Notes: generated by a model not told the origin, from the letters alone. 55,426 nucleotides of DNA from Sphaerisporangium album (GCF_003323745.1 NZ_QOIL01000007.1:292809-348234); one strand, 5' to 3'; positions 1 to 11,266 are shown, counted from the first letter of the stretch. Made by a program: numbers and translations.

Positions 1-24
1 CTGAAACTTTCGGAAGGGGTCCCG

Positions 25-1479
25 GTGCCCGCACGAGCGTCCGCCACCCTGGCCGCCGCCTTGGCGCTGCTGACGGTGGCGAGCACACCCGCCCACGCCC
101 AGGATCCGGCCGCGCCCGCCGGAGCGGAAAGCGCTTCCCCCGCGATCGTGGTGGACACGCGCACGCGTCACCAGCCGATCGACGGGTTCGGCTTCTCCCA
201 GGCGTTCCAGCGCGCCGACGTGATCCACGGCGCCCGGGGCCTGTCGCCGGCCAAGCGGCGCGAGGTGCTCGACCTGCTGCTGAGCCGCACCAAGGGCGCG
301 GGCCTGAGCATCCTGCGCCTCGGCATCGGCTCCTCCTCCGACGACGTGTACGACCACATGCGCAGCATCGCGCCGCAGGACCCGGGCGGCCCGGACGCGA
401 CTCCGGTCTACGAGTGGGACGGGGACGACGGCGGCCAGGTCTGGCTCGCGCGGGAGGCCAAGGCGTACGGGGTGCGGCGGTTCTACGCCGACGCCTGGAG
501 CGCGCCGGGATACATGAAGGACAACGGCACGGACGCCAACGGCGGCACGTTGTGCGGCCTGAGCGGCACGAGCTGCGCGAGCGGCGACTGGCGGCAGGCG
601 TACGCCCGCTATCTGGTGAAATATGCGGACTTCTACGCCCGTGAGGGCATCAAGATCACGGATCTGGGCTTCACCAACGAGCCCGACCTCACCGTCTCCT
701 ACGCCTCGATGCGCTTCACCCCCGAGCAGGCCGCCGAGTTCGTCAAGATCCTCGGGCCGGTCGCGGCGCGGGCGGGGCTGAAGGTCGCCTGCTGCGACGG
801 CGCCGGCTGGACCGTCCAGGAGGCGTACACCAAGGCCATCGAGGCCGACCCCGCCGCGGCCCGCTGGGTGGCCACCCACACCGGCCACCCGTACGTCGAC
901 CCCATCGACCACCCCCTGCCGACCCGGCGTCCCACCTGGATGTCCGAATGGTCGCCCAACGGGACGACGTGGAACGAGAACTGGGACGACGGCAGCGGGT
1001 ACGACGGCTTCGCGGTCGCGTCCAACATCCACGAGTCCCTGGCCACGGCGGGCGTCAGCGGCTACGTCTACTGGTTCGGCGCCTCGCTCGGCGCCACGCG
1101 GGGGCTGATCCAGCTCGACGGCGACGCCTACCACGTGTCCAAGCGCCTGTGGGCCCTGGCCGCCTACAGCCGCTTCATCCGGCCGGGCGCGGTGCGCGTC
1201 GGCACGCGGACCACCGGCGACGGCCTGGACGGGCTGAAGGTCACCGCGTTCCGCAACGCCGACGGCGGCCAGGTCGTCGAGATCCTCAACACCGGGACGA
1301 CCGCGGTCACGACCCGCCTCCTCGCCGAGGACGGGCGCCGCGCCACCGCCTACCTCACCGACGCCACCCACTCGCTGACCCCGGTGAACGCCCTGCGCGG
1401 CTCCGGCCACGGGCTGCGCGCCGAGCTGGCCCCGCGCTCGCTGACCACCATCGTGCTCGGCGGAGGGCGGGCGGGATGA
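25..1479 (+). CDS. Secreted GH30-family glycoside hydrolase
   Basis: A 484-residue protein that probably hydrolyses beta-linked glycosides outside the cell. Residues 1-25 form a signal peptide with an AHA-QD cleavage site. The core then follows the GH30 clan-A barrel pattern: IDGFGFSQA near residue 52, an LRLGIGS strand, WSAPGYMKDNG, the acid/base in FTNEPD (Glu219) and the likely nucleophile in WMSEWSP (Glu308). The C-terminal 120 residues look like the usual beta-sandwich side domain. The GTG start has a GGAAGGGG ribosome binding site at 12-19, five bases upstream. It is first of four genes joined by 4-base overlaps, so it is probably co-translated with sugar-modifying enzymes. Substrate (xylan, glucosylceramide, beta-galactan) cannot be told from the sequence. 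Anything upstream in the operon lies outside the window. Confidence 0.85.
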   Translation: MPARASATLAAALALLTVASTPAHAQDPAAPAGAESASPAIVVDTRTRHQPIDGFGFSQAFQRADVIHGARGLSPAKRREVLDLLLSRTKGAGLSILRLGIGSSSDDVYDHMRSIAPQDPGGPDATPVYEWDGDDGGQVWLAREAKAYGVRRFYADAWSAPGYMKDNGTDANGGTLCGLSGTSCASGDWRQAYARYLVKYADFYAREGIKITDLGFTNEPDLTVSYASMRFTPEQAAEFVKILGPVAARAGLKVACCDGAGWTVQEAYTKAIEADPAAARWVATHTGHPYVDPIDHPLPTRRPTWMSEWSPNGTTWNENWDDGSGYDGFAVASNIHESLATAGVSGYVYWFGASLGATRGLIQLDGDAYHVSKRLWALAAYSRFIRPGAVRVGTRTTGDGLDGLKVTAFRNADGGQVVEILNTGTTAVTTRLLAEDGRRATAYLTDATHSLTPVNALRGSGHGLRAELAPRSLTTIVLGGGRAG

Positions 1480-2516
1480 TCCGCGTCGCCGTCGTCGGCA
1501 CCGGCGGCATCGCGCGGGCCTGCCACATGCCCGCGCTGGCCGGGGAGCGCCACCGGGCCGAGGTCGTGGCCGTCGTGGACGTCGACGGCGCGCGCGCCGA
1601 GGCGTTCCGCGCCGAGCACGGCGTCCCCCGGGCCTACACCGGCCTCGGCGAGATGCTCGACCGCGAGCGACCGGACCTCGTCCACATCTGCACGCCGCCC
1701 TACCTCCACGCGCGCCAGGTCGTCCAGTGCCTGAGCGCCGGGGCGTGGGTGTGGTGTGAGAAACCGCCGTGCGTGTCACTGGCGGAACATGATCGGATCA
1801 CGGCGGCGGAGAGCGGCACCTTCGCCGCCGTGATCTTCCAGCACCGCTTCGGCTCGGGCGCCCGCCACCTTCGCGAGCTGGTGGCGGGAGGCGCGCTCGG
1901 CCGTCCGACGGTGGCGCTGTGCGTCACGGCCTGGTACCGCGACCACGCGTACTACTCGGCGCCGTGGCGCGGGACGTGGGAGACCGAGGGCGGCGGCCCG
2001 GCGCTCGGGCACGGCATCCACCAGACGGACCTGATGCTTTCGGTGCTCGGCGACTGGGAGGAGATCCGGGCCATGGCCGGGCGGATCGACCGTCCCGTGC
2101 GGACCGAGGACGCCTCGGCGGCGTCGGTGCGGTTCGCCGGCGGCGCCATGGCCTCGGTGCTCACCAGCGTGCTGTCCCCCCGCGAGGAGAGCTACCTGCG
2201 GTTCGACTTCACCGAGGCGACCGTGGAGTTGCGGCATCTGTACGGGTACCGCAACGCCGACTGGACGTGCACTCCCCCGGACCTGTGGAAACCGCCGGAC
2301 GACGTGCCGAGCTCGCACGCCGCCCAGCTCGCGGACCTGCTGGACTCCTACGAGCGCGGCGAGCGGCCCGCGCTCAGCGGCAAGGAGGGGCGGCAGTCGC
2401 TGGAGTTCGTCACGGGGCTGTACGCCTCGGCGCTCACCGGCCGGCCGGTGCTGCGGTCGGACCTGACCGAGGACAACCCCTTCTACCATCGCCTGGACGG
2501 AGGAATCGGCCTGTGA
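1476..2516 (+). CDS. Gfo/Idh/MocA-family oxidoreductase
   Basis: A 346-residue cytoplasmic NAD(P)-dependent dehydrogenase of the glucose-fructose oxidoreductase/inositol dehydrogenase family. The N-terminal Rossmann fold shows VVGTGGIARACH (dinucleotide loop, residues 7-16), followed by HICTPPYLHA and the family's EKP motif (Glu95-Lys96-Pro97, lysine catalytic). The second domain carries HGIHQTDL at 179-186, placing the usual catalytic histidine at 182. The ATG overlaps the upstream stop (ATGA). Between a secreted glycosidase and a DUF6807 protein, it most likely oxidises or epimerises the released sugar; the sugar itself is unknown. Confidence 0.88.
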   Translation: MIRVAVVGTGGIARACHMPALAGERHRAEVVAVVDVDGARAEAFRAEHGVPRAYTGLGEMLDRERPDLVHICTPPYLHARQVVQCLSAGAWVWCEKPPCVSLAEHDRITAAESGTFAAVIFQHRFGSGARHLRELVAGGALGRPTVALCVTAWYRDHAYYSAPWRGTWETEGGGPALGHGIHQTDLMLSVLGDWEEIRAMAGRIDRPVRTEDASAASVRFAGGAMASVLTSVLSPREESYLRFDFTEATVELRHLYGYRNADWTCTPPDLWKPPDDVPSSHAAQLADLLDSYERGERPALSGKEGRQSLEFVTGLYASALTGRPVLRSDLTEDNPFYHRLDGGIGL

Positions 2517-3430
2517 CGGGCGACGTCGCGCGCGTCGAGGACACCGGCGAGGCGCTGGTCGCCGAGGCGGGCGGCGTGGAGCTGATGCGCTACGTCTACC
2601 GCCCGCGCTCCCCCGCCTTCGAGGGGAGCAAGCCGTACGCCCACCCGCTGCGCAGCCGCGCCGGGGACGTGGTCACCGCCTACCGGCCGCACGACCACCG
2701 CTGGCACAAGGGCCTGCAGATGACCGCCTCCCACCTGTCGGGCGAGAACTTCTGGGGCGGCGGCAGCTACGTCCGGGAGCGGCAGGCGTACGTGGACCTG
2801 CCGAACGTCGGGACGATGCGGCACGAGGAGTTCACCGGGCCGGGCCGGGAGCGCCTGAGCTGGCACACGCAGGCGGGCGAGCACTGGGTGGACGAGGTGC
2901 GCGAGCTCACCGTCCGGGACGTCGAGGAGGGCTCCTGGGCGCTGGACTTCTCCACCGCGATGACCAACGTACGGGGCGAGGTCCTGCGGTTCGGCAGCCC
3001 GACGACCCACGGCCGGCCCATGGCCGGGTACAGCGGGCTGTTCTGGCGCGGGCCCCGGTCGTTCACCGGCGGCACGGTGATCGCCGAGGGCGGGCGGGGC
3101 GGCCCGGAGATGATGGGCCGCGCCGCCGGCTGGCTGGCCTACGCGGGGTGGCACGACGAGGTCGACCGCGCCTCGACCTTGCTGTTCATGGCCGCGCCCG
3201 GCACGATCTGGTTCGTCAGGACCACTCCGTTCGCCGCCGTGAACCCCTCGCTGGCCTTCTCCGAGGAGGTCGAGCTGGCGGCGGGCGCGACCTGGAGCCA
3301 CCGCTACCGCGTGGTGGTCGGGAACGGGTTCTGGGACCGTGAACGGCTGGAGGACTACGTGCGGGGCCATCCCTTCGATCTTCCGGAGCTTCCAGAGCCT
3401 TCGGAGCCTTCAGAGCCGGAGGGGCCGTGA
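2513..3430 (+). CDS. DUF6807 (PmoA-annotated) family protein
   Basis: A 305-residue protein with the features of the DUF6807 family, often mis-annotated as methane oxygenase PmoA: PYAHPLRSRAGDVVTAYRPHDHRWHKGLQ near residues 42-70, SGENFWGG, GSPTTHGRPMAGYSGLFWRGPRSF near the middle and a C-terminal beta-rich segment. It has no membrane helices and is not a methane monooxygenase subunit. The GTG start overlaps the preceding stop (GTGA). Members are often found with Gfo/Idh dehydrogenases and glycoside hydrolases, as here, so a sugar-derivative role is likely, but the reaction is not known to me. The C-terminus ends in an odd [15 protein letters not shown] tail from a short DNA repeat near 3383-3420. 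Confidence 0.8.
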   Translation: MTGDVARVEDTGEALVAEAGGVELMRYVYRPRSPAFEGSKPYAHPLRSRAGDVVTAYRPHDHRWHKGLQMTASHLSGENFWGGGSYVRERQAYVDLPNVGTMRHEEFTGPGRERLSWHTQAGEHWVDEVRELTVRDVEEGSWALDFSTAMTNVRGEVLRFGSPTTHGRPMAGYSGLFWRGPRSFTGGTVIAEGGRGGPEMMGRAAGWLAYAGWHDEVDRASTLLFMAAPGTIWFVRTTPFAAVNPSLAFSEEVELAAGATWSHRYRVVVGNGFWDRERLEDYVRGHPFDLPELPEPSEPSEPEGP

Positions 3431-4113
3431 GCTTCCCCGGCGGGGTCGGCGTGTCCGGCCTGCGCGTCTACGACTGGCCCGCCACCGACGGCCCCTGCGG
3501 CGGCAGCCCCCACATGCACCTGCTGTGCGCGGAGGCGTACGTCGTCGCCGAGGGCGCGGGCGCGGTGCAGACCCTGACCTGGGAGGGGTACGCCGAGACG
3601 CCGCTCGGGCCGGGGTCGGTGGTCTGGTTCACCCCCGGCACGATCCACCGGCTGGTGAACGGCGACGGCAGGCTGCGCATCGTGGTGATCATGCAGAACA
3701 GCGGCCTGCCCGAGGCCGGCGACGCCGTGCTGACCTTCCCCCCGTACGTGCTGGCCGACCCCGCCCGGTACGCGGAGACGGCGGCGATCGGCGACGCCGA
3801 GGGAGCGCGGCGGCGGCGGGACGCGGCCGTCGAGGGGTTCCTGCGGCTGCGCGACCAGGGGCGTGAGGCGCTGGACGAGTTCCACCGCCAGGCCGCCGCG
3901 CTCGTCGCCGGCCGCCTGGACGACTTCGAGAAGCGGTGGCGGGACGGCGCGCTGGCCGCCGCCGAGGAGACCGGCGCGCAGATCAGAGCGCTGCGCGGGG
4001 GCGACCTCGGGCACCTCAGGCGGGGGCGGGTCCTGTCCGCACCGCCCGAGCCCCGGCTCGGCATGTGCGGCGCCCTCGACACCTACCGCGTCACCGGGCC
4101 GTCATCCCTCTGA
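3427..4113 (+). CDS. Cupin-domain protein
   Basis: A 228-residue protein whose first 110 residues form a cupin barrel: [22 protein letters not shown], then [32 protein letters not shown], with the two histidine clusters expected of a metal-binding cupin. The last 110 residues are helical and charged and match no domain I recognise. The GTG start overlaps the stop of the previous gene, making this the last gene of the glycoside-catabolism operon. A sugar isomerase/epimerase or ligand-sensing role would fit, but no catalytic function can be assigned. Confidence 0.75.
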   Translation: MSFPGGVGVSGLRVYDWPATDGPCGGSPHMHLLCAEAYVVAEGAGAVQTLTWEGYAETPLGPGSVVWFTPGTIHRLVNGDGRLRIVVIMQNSGLPEAGDAVLTFPPYVLADPARYAETAAIGDAEGARRRRDAAVEGFLRLRDQGREALDEFHRQAAALVAGRLDDFEKRWRDGALAAAEETGAQIRALRGGDLGHLRRGRVLSAPPEPRLGMCGALDTYRVTGPSSL

Positions 4114-4149
4114 CCAGCCGGAACCCTCGACTCTCGGCGGAATATGCCC

Positions 4150-4177
4150 GGTTTTAGGCTATTTAAGTGGGGGGTAC
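4150..4177 (+). promoter_or_regulatory. Candidate sigma-B-type stress promoter
   Basis: GTTTTA at 4151-4156 and GGGTAC at 4172-4177 are separated by 15 bases, close to the sigma-B-type pattern (GTTT... / GGGTAY) of Gram-positive stress promoters. The element sits in a locally AT-rich patch and is 54 bases upstream of the next start codon. The downstream genes belong to families often found in stress regulons. No transcription data are available here. Confidence 0.45.
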
Positions 4178-4231
4178 GCGGGGAGCTTCGGGCAAAAGGC
4201 TCGCGCCGTCCACCCGAGGAGGCGAGAAGCC

Positions 4232-6250
<2,019 letters not shown>

Positions 6251-6333
6251 ACCCCGCACAAACCTGTACGAACCCGTGCGCACCACCCGTACCGGCGACG
6301 TCGCGCCGGTTCCGAGTCAAGGAGGTCCGAGCG

Positions 6334-6777
6334 ATGGCCGATACGGGGTACTCGTCGTTCAACACGACCGTCGACAAGACCAACCGCGTCCTGAAGGAGA
6401 TCGAGCACGCCTACGGGTGGCCGAAAGAACGGCGCAACCAGTCCTACGCCGCCCTGCGCGGGGTGCTGCACGCGCTGCGCGACCGCCTGACCGTCCAGGA
6501 GGCCGCCCACTTCGGCGCCGAACTGCCGCTGCTCATGCGCGGCATCTTCTACGAGGGGTGGAACCCGGACCGGGTCCCGATCAAGATGAACAGGGACGAC
6601 CTGCTCGCGCGGGTACGCCAGGAGTTCCCCTTCGAGGTGAAGGACGGCATCGAGCAGCTCACGCGCACGGTGTTCGGCGCGTTGCGGCTCCACGTCGCCG
6701 ACGGGGAATGGCAGAAGATCAGGGCCGGCCTGCCCAAGGACCTGGCCGAGCTGATCCCGTCCGACGACCGGCCGTGA
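6334..6777 (+). CDS. DUF2267 family protein
   Basis: A 147-residue soluble, helical protein with the DUF2267 pattern: TTVDKTNRVLKEIEHAYGWPKERRNQSYAALRGVLHALRDRLTVQEAAHFGAELP, then LLMRGIFYEGW and a second helical half with EFPFEVKDGIEQLTRTVFGALRLHV. The biochemical function of the family is unknown. The ATG is preceded by a near-perfect AAGGAGGT at 6319-6326. It lies 83 bases after the PRTase/esterase fusion and may share its transcript, consistent with a general stress block. Confidence 0.85.
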   Translation: MADTGYSSFNTTVDKTNRVLKEIEHAYGWPKERRNQSYAALRGVLHALRDRLTVQEAAHFGAELPLLMRGIFYEGWNPDRVPIKMNRDDLLARVRQEFPFEVKDGIEQLTRTVFGALRLHVADGEWQKIRAGLPKDLAELIPSDDRP

Positions 6778-6817
6778 TCAGGGCGTCCGTCCCGGGGGAC
6801 CGGCCACGGCGACCGTT

Positions 6818-8104
6818 CTAGGGCACCGAGCGGATCTTCCACACCAGCCCCGCACCGAGGAGCGTCAGCGCGCCCGCCGTCAGGTACAGGACGGGGTAGC
6901 CGCCGAGGCTCGCGACGATCGGCCCGGCGATCACGGGGGCCAGCACCTGCGGGCCCGAGTTGGCGATGTTGATCACGCCGAGGTCCTTGGCGCGGCCCGC
7001 GGCGGCGGGCAGCACCTGCGTGATCAGGGCGTTGTCCACCGAGAGGTAGACGCCGAAGCCGACGCCCATGACGGCGGCGGCGACCATGACGACCGTCCAC
7101 TGCGGCCAGAGGGCGAGCATCAGGGCGGGGACCGCGCCGATCGCGCCGGACACCGTGACGAGCGTCCTGCGGCGGCCGAGGCGGTCGGAGATCGCGCCCG
7201 CGGCCACCGTGGTGAGGATCACCGCGACCGTGTAGACCAGGATGAGGACCAGCAGGCCGTCCTCGGCCTTGCGCCCGGGGAACTCCCGCTCGTAGTGCAC
7301 CGCGTCGGTGAGGAAGTACAGCAGGTACAGCAGGGCCATGGCGTTGCCGAGCTGCATCAGGAAGCGGGTCAGCCAGGCCCAGGCGAAGTCGGGGTGGGTG
7401 CGCGGGCTGATCCAGAAGCCGCGCAGGAAGCCGCCCACGGTGAACGGCGGGCGGTGCCCGGCGGGCAGCGGAGGGTCGGGAGTGGCGAGGACGAACGGCA
7501 GCGCGCACAGCGGCACGAGCGCCCCGATCACCAGATATCCGGACTCGGTGGTGGTGACCACCATCGTCACCAGGACGACGGCCAGCACCACGCCCAGCGT
7601 CTGCGGGATGCCGATCCACCCCGACACCGCGCCGCGCTGGCGCACCGGGACGTGGTCGGGCACGCCCGCCGTCAGCGCCGCCTGCATCGCGTTCAGCCCC
7701 GCCTGGGCCAGGCACCATCCGGCCACGACGCCCGCCACGGTCCCCTGGACGGCCAGGAAGACGAGACCGAGGCCGCCCGCGAGCGCCCCGAGCAGCGTCC
7801 AGGGGTGACGCCGGCCGAAGCGGCCCGCCGTCCGGTCGGACAGGGCTCCGGCCAGGGGGTTGGAGACCATGGCGACCGCGGCGCCGATGCCGGTCACCCA
7901 GGCCAGGGCGGTCTCCTTGCCCGTGGGGGCGACGACCTCCATCTGCTGCGGCAGCAGCACCTGCAACGGGCCGAAGTAGCCCATCCACAGCGCGAGGTTG
8001 GCCAGCGAGATCAGCCCGACCCAGCGCGGCCCCACCCGCGTCACGGGCTCGGCGAGCGCCAGGGGGACGTCGTGGGGCGGCTTCACGGGGGGTGGCGTGC
8101 TCAC
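6818..8104 (-). CDS. MFS transporter
   Basis: A 428-residue integral membrane protein with about 12 hydrophobic segments and the major-facilitator loop motif GALSDRTAGRFGRR between helices 2 and 3, repeated as GAISDRLGRRRT in the second half, as expected from the two 6-helix repeats. The start LWMGYFGPLQVLLPQQM and conserved ALAWVTGIGA resemble sugar/GPH-like MFS members of actinomycetes; the substrate is unclear. It is transcribed divergently from copC, and AGGAGC upstream of the start can serve as ribosome binding site. It converges with the DUF2267 gene. Confidence 0.85.
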   Translation of the reverse strand: MSTPPPVKPPHDVPLALAEPVTRVGPRWVGLISLANLALWMGYFGPLQVLLPQQMEVVAPTGKETALAWVTGIGAAVAMVSNPLAGALSDRTAGRFGRRHPWTLLGALAGGLGLVFLAVQGTVAGVVAGWCLAQAGLNAMQAALTAGVPDHVPVRQRGAVSGWIGIPQTLGVVLAVVLVTMVVTTTESGYLVIGALVPLCALPFVLATPDPPLPAGHRPPFTVGGFLRGFWISPRTHPDFAWAWLTRFLMQLGNAMALLYLLYFLTDAVHYEREFPGRKAEDGLLVLILVYTVAVILTTVAAGAISDRLGRRRTLVTVSGAIGAVPALMLALWPQWTVVMVAAAVMGVGFGVYLSVDNALITQVLPAAAGRAKDLGVINIANSGPQVLAPVIAGPIVASLGGYPVLYLTAGALTLLGAGLVWKIRSVP

Positions 8105-8389
8105 CGGACGTAGCTCCTAGTGATGAGGGGTGCTGGGATAGTAGTCCCCGCGTCCCCCCACCAGAAAGGCCGGTTCCTCACGCCACCTCTTCCCCACCGA
8201 CCCCTTCTCCGCGCCTGGCGGTTCCGCCGTGGACACACGTCCGCACGGTGGTGCTTCCGCCAGCACCACGGGCACGCGTCCGCCGCGGAAGCACTGGGGG
8301 CACGGACATCGCTCCGGCGGGGACGCACCGCCCGTGCGGAGATGGCACCATGGCAGCGTCCACAAATGCCCACGAAAGGTCCCGTCGCG

Positions 8390-8944
8390 GTGAGGCGATT
8401 CCTTACGGTCCTGCTCGCGGCCTGTGCGGCCCTGGCCGTGGGGGCCGCGCCCGCGCTCGCCCACAACGTGCTGACGGGCAGCGATCCCAAGGACGGCGCC
8501 CGGTTCGGCTCCCTGCCCGGCCAGGCCACCCTGACGTTCGACCAGCCGGTGCGCGCGGACTTCGCCCAGATGGCGCTGACCTTCCCCGGAGGCGCCGTCT
8601 ACAAGCTCGACGTCCTGGTCGCGGGGAACGACGTGATCGCGACCCTGCCGGTCTCCGGCGAGCCCGGCGCCTACGTCATCGGCTACCAGATCCTCTCCAA
8701 CGACGGCCACCCCGTCAGCGGGAAGATCGGCTTCACGGTCACCGGACCGGCGGGCGCGTCACCCGGCACCTCCTCCCCCCTCGTGACGACGACAGGGGGG
8801 CCTCTGGTCGAGGTCGCCGCGGCGCCCCCGGCGAGCGGCGGCGGCTGGGTGTGGGGGCTGCTCGTGGTGGCCCTGCTGCTGTCCGGGCTCGGCATCCTGG
8901 TCGTCGCCCGCCAGGGACGCCCGGCGAAGGGCCAGGACGCGTGA
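8390..8944 (+). CDS. copC: CopC-domain copper-binding protein
   Basis: A 184-residue exported protein. After a signal peptide ending in PALA, the mature protein begins with His (HNVLTGSDPKDGA), the N-terminal Cu(II) ligand of CopC proteins. The second metal region SNDGHPVSGKIGFTV is present, and a C-terminal helix (WGLLVVALLLSGLGILVVA) anchors the domain to the membrane. The GTG at 8390 is preceded by GAAAGG ten bases upstream; an ATG at 8366 would add eight residues and cannot be excluded. The gene overlaps copD by GTGA, a classical periplasmic-carrier/membrane-permease pair for copper uptake. Confidence 0.87.
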   Translation: MRRFLTVLLAACAALAVGAAPALAHNVLTGSDPKDGARFGSLPGQATLTFDQPVRADFAQMALTFPGGAVYKLDVLVAGNDVIATLPVSGEPGAYVIGYQILSNDGHPVSGKIGFTVTGPAGASPGTSSPLVTTTGGPLVEVAAAPPASGGGWVWGLLVVALLLSGLGILVVARQGRPAKGQDA

Positions 8945-10014
8945 GCGCCACCGGCCCGGCCCCGAGCCCCGTCTCCACGGCCACCGAGACGGCCGTCCCC
9001 GCGGATCCCGCGCCTCCCGCCGAGGTCGCCGTGCGGTGGCCGCCGGTGTGGGCGATGGGCGGGGCCGCGTTGCTGACGCTGCTCGTCGCGACGTGGTGGA
9101 CGCTGCCGGGGGCCGTCCCGGGGATCACCGCGCCCGGCCCGTTGATCGAGTACGGCCTGCCCGTCGCCCGGCTGATCCTGGACCTGTGCGCGCTCGCGAC
9201 CGTGGGCCTCAGCCTGCTGCCGAGGTTCCTGGGCTTCGACGACCCCGGGCGCACGGAGGCGACGCTGTCACGGGCGCGGAGCTGGGCCGTCCTCACGGCG
9301 TTCGGGTGGACGCTGGCCGCCCTGGCGGCCATGGTGCTGAGCGCCGCCGAGGTCACCCCGGGCGAGGCCCCCGACCCGGCCGCGTACGTCGCGCGCATCG
9401 GCAACGGCCAGGGGCTGGTGATCAGCGCGGCGTGCGCCCTGGTCTACACGTGCTTCGGGCTGCTTGCCGTGCGCTTCGGCGAGAAGGTCCCGGCCGAGCT
9501 GCGCGTCGCCGTCGCGATCTTCGGACTGCTCCCGCTGCCGGTCAGCGGCCACGCGTCCAACTGGTACTGGCACGACCTCAGCATGGTCTCGATGGAGCTG
9601 CACGTCGCCGCCGCGTCGGCGTGGACGGGGGGCCTGGTGGCGCTGGGCGTGCTGCTGGCCCGCGACCGGGAGCTGCTCGCCCGCGCCCTGCCGAGGTTCT
9701 CGCGGCTGGCCACGGTCGCGCTGGTGGTGGTCGCGGTGTCGGGGCTGTTCAACGGGCTGGTCGAGCTGGCACTGTCACCCACGACGCGGCTCCCCGGCTC
9801 GCTGTTCACCACCCACTACGGCTGGCTCGTCGTCGCCAAGACCGTGTTCGCGGGGGTGATCGCGGTGCTGGGGGCCAACATCCGCTGGCGCCTGCTGCCC
9901 GGCGTCGCGCGGCGGCAGGCCACGGCGTTCGCCGCCTGGGCGCTCCTGGAGATCACCGTGATGGGCCTGGCCTACGGCGTCGCGGTCGCGCTGACCCGCG
10001 CCGCCGTCGCCTGA
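8941..10014 (+). CDS. copD: CopD-family copper permease
   Basis: A 357-residue multi-pass membrane protein with eight to nine hydrophobic helices. The conserved CopD region GHASNWYWHDLSMVSMELHVAAASAWTGGLVALGVLLARDRE (near 200-243) holds the histidines thought to coordinate copper, and FSRLATVALVVVAVSGLFNGLVEL follows. The first 40 residues are a soluble Pro/Ala-rich extension. The GTG start overlaps the copC stop. Together with CopC it probably moves copper across the membrane. It converges on a gene for a membrane protein with copper-site-like motifs, which may be the user of that copper. Confidence 0.87.
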   Translation: MSATGPAPSPVSTATETAVPADPAPPAEVAVRWPPVWAMGGAALLTLLVATWWTLPGAVPGITAPGPLIEYGLPVARLILDLCALATVGLSLLPRFLGFDDPGRTEATLSRARSWAVLTAFGWTLAALAAMVLSAAEVTPGEAPDPAAYVARIGNGQGLVISAACALVYTCFGLLAVRFGEKVPAELRVAVAIFGLLPLPVSGHASNWYWHDLSMVSMELHVAAASAWTGGLVALGVLLARDRELLARALPRFSRLATVALVVVAVSGLFNGLVELALSPTTRLPGSLFTTHYGWLVVAKTVFAGVIAVLGANIRWRLLPGVARRQATAFAAWALLEITVMGLAYGVAVALTRAAVA

Positions 10015-10017
10015 GCC

Positions 10018-10046
10018 GTCCGGGACGCCTCAAGGGCGCCCCGGAC
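10018..10046. terminator. Bidirectional terminator hairpin
   Basis: GTCCGGG (10018-10024) pairs with CCCGGAC (10040-10046); an inner GCC/GGC stem and a 5-base loop complete a GC-rich hairpin. It starts four bases after the copD stop and lies downstream of the convergent membrane-protein gene, so it can serve both strands. No U-tract is seen, which is usual in actinomycetes. Confidence 0.55.
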
Positions 10047-10102
10047 CCGCCGGGCGGGGCGAGGCGCCATGGGCGGCACTCGCGCGCCGCCGCGGAAGAG
10101 GC

Positions 10103-11266
10103 TCAGGGCGCCGCCGGGGCGCCGAGGGGTGGAAGGGAGGCGTCCGGGGTGGCCGCGCGGCCGGAGCGCCTGCCGGCGTACCGCTCGGCGCCGTACCAGG
10201 CCCCGGCGAGCAGCACCGCGCTGACCGGCGCGGACGCGACCATGAAGGGCGGCGCCTCCAGCAGCGTGTCCTGCACGGCCAGCCCGCCGTAGACCGCGGC
10301 CGTGACCAGGACGGCCCCACCCGCCGCACGGGCGGCCGGCAGCCGCAGCATGAACGCGACGTCCACGCAGACGGCCGCGGCGAGCAGGAAGAACGGCACG
10401 GCCGAGGGCGGGAAGTGGAACGCGTACAGCAGCGGCCAGATGGCGGTCCTGAAGGCGACGTAGACGCCCGCGACGGCCGTGGCCGTCCACCTGCGCCCGA
10501 CCAGCCTGCGCGCCAGGACGAGCACGAGGACGGCGGCGACGCCGAACCACACCGGGTACACCCAGTCGGGGACGGGCAGCGAGAACTGCTCGACCATGTC
10601 GCGGTCGACGGGCCGGTTCATCTGGTTCGCGGCGAAGTTCAGAAGCGTGTCCTCGGCGTACGGCCGGTTACGGTCCCACGAGGCGAGCTCCAGGACACCG
10701 TACTCCTGGTGCTCGCTGGGGAACAGCACGTTCTCCAGGAAGAACACGAAGAACCCGCCGAGCACGATCGCCCGCAGGCGGCCCGGCGCCGCGTAGACGT
10801 ACCAGCCGCGGATCACACCCGCGATCATGAACGCGGTGCCGACGTAGAGGAGCACGTGGGAGGGGCTCCACGAGGTGATGTCGACGCCGTTCACGCGGTG
10901 GTTGATCAGGTCGATGGGGACCGCGATCAGGAACGTCCCGGTGCCCCACTGGATCAGCCGCTGCGCCGGGCGGTCGACGCCGTAGCCGGTGTAGGAGTGC
11001 ACGATCGTGAGCGCCACGACGATGGCCGTCCCCACGCTGTTGATCAGGTGCGGCGGCGCGAAGTCGTCGCGCAGCCACTTGAAGTGCCAGGACACGTCCC
11101 AGGAGGCGCCGAGCACCTTCAACACGAAGGCGGTGATCCAGCCGTAGTAGAGGACGCGGAACAGGTCCGGGGGCGTCTCCCTGCCCGCCGGGCCCCGCGT
11201 CCAGTACGGCAGGGCCCACTCGACCACGTGAGTGACCCTGTCCTTGATGCGTACCCCTGGCTTCAC
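10103..11266 (-). CDS. Polytopic membrane protein with PmoC-like D-x3-H...H motifs
   Basis: A 387-residue protein with about nine membrane helices. Residues 57-73 read D-VSW-H-x11-H (D57, H61, H73) within SWDVSWHFKWLRDDFAPPH. This is close to the metal-site segment of PmoC/AmoC (D-ATW-H...TPSH; Asp156, His160, His173 in Methylococcus PmoC). A second copy lies at D119, H123 and H137 (DLINH...SWSPSHVLLY), suggesting an internal duplication. An acidic/His cluster, FFLENVLFPSEHQE (178-188), follows in a later segment. The C-terminal 150 residues are more ordinary hydrophobic helices. It converges with copCD. I recognise no named family; a copper-binding membrane enzyme is an inference from motif spacing and context. 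Confidence 0.6.
   Translation of the reverse strand: MKPGVRIKDRVTHVVEWALPYWTRGPAGRETPPDLFRVLYYGWITAFVLKVLGASWDVSWHFKWLRDDFAPPHLINSVGTAIVVALTIVHSYTGYGVDRPAQRLIQWGTGTFLIAVPIDLINHRVNGVDITSWSPSHVLLYVGTAFMIAGVIRGWYVYAAPGRLRAIVLGGFFVFFLENVLFPSEHQEYGVLELASWDRNRPYAEDTLLNFAANQMNRPVDRDMVEQFSLPVPDWVYPVWFGVAAVLVLVLARRLVGRRWTATAVAGVYVAFRTAIWPLLYAFHFPPSAVPFFLLAAAVCVDVAFMLRLPAARAAGGAVLVTAAVYGGLAVQDTLLEAPPFMVASAPVSAVLLAGAWYGAERYAGRRSGRAATPDASLPPLGAPAAP

Noticed and set aside
2513..3430. Methane-oxygenase PmoA annotation for the DUF6807 protein
   Set aside because: The protein has no membrane helices or pMMO metal ligands; the name is a database misnomer.
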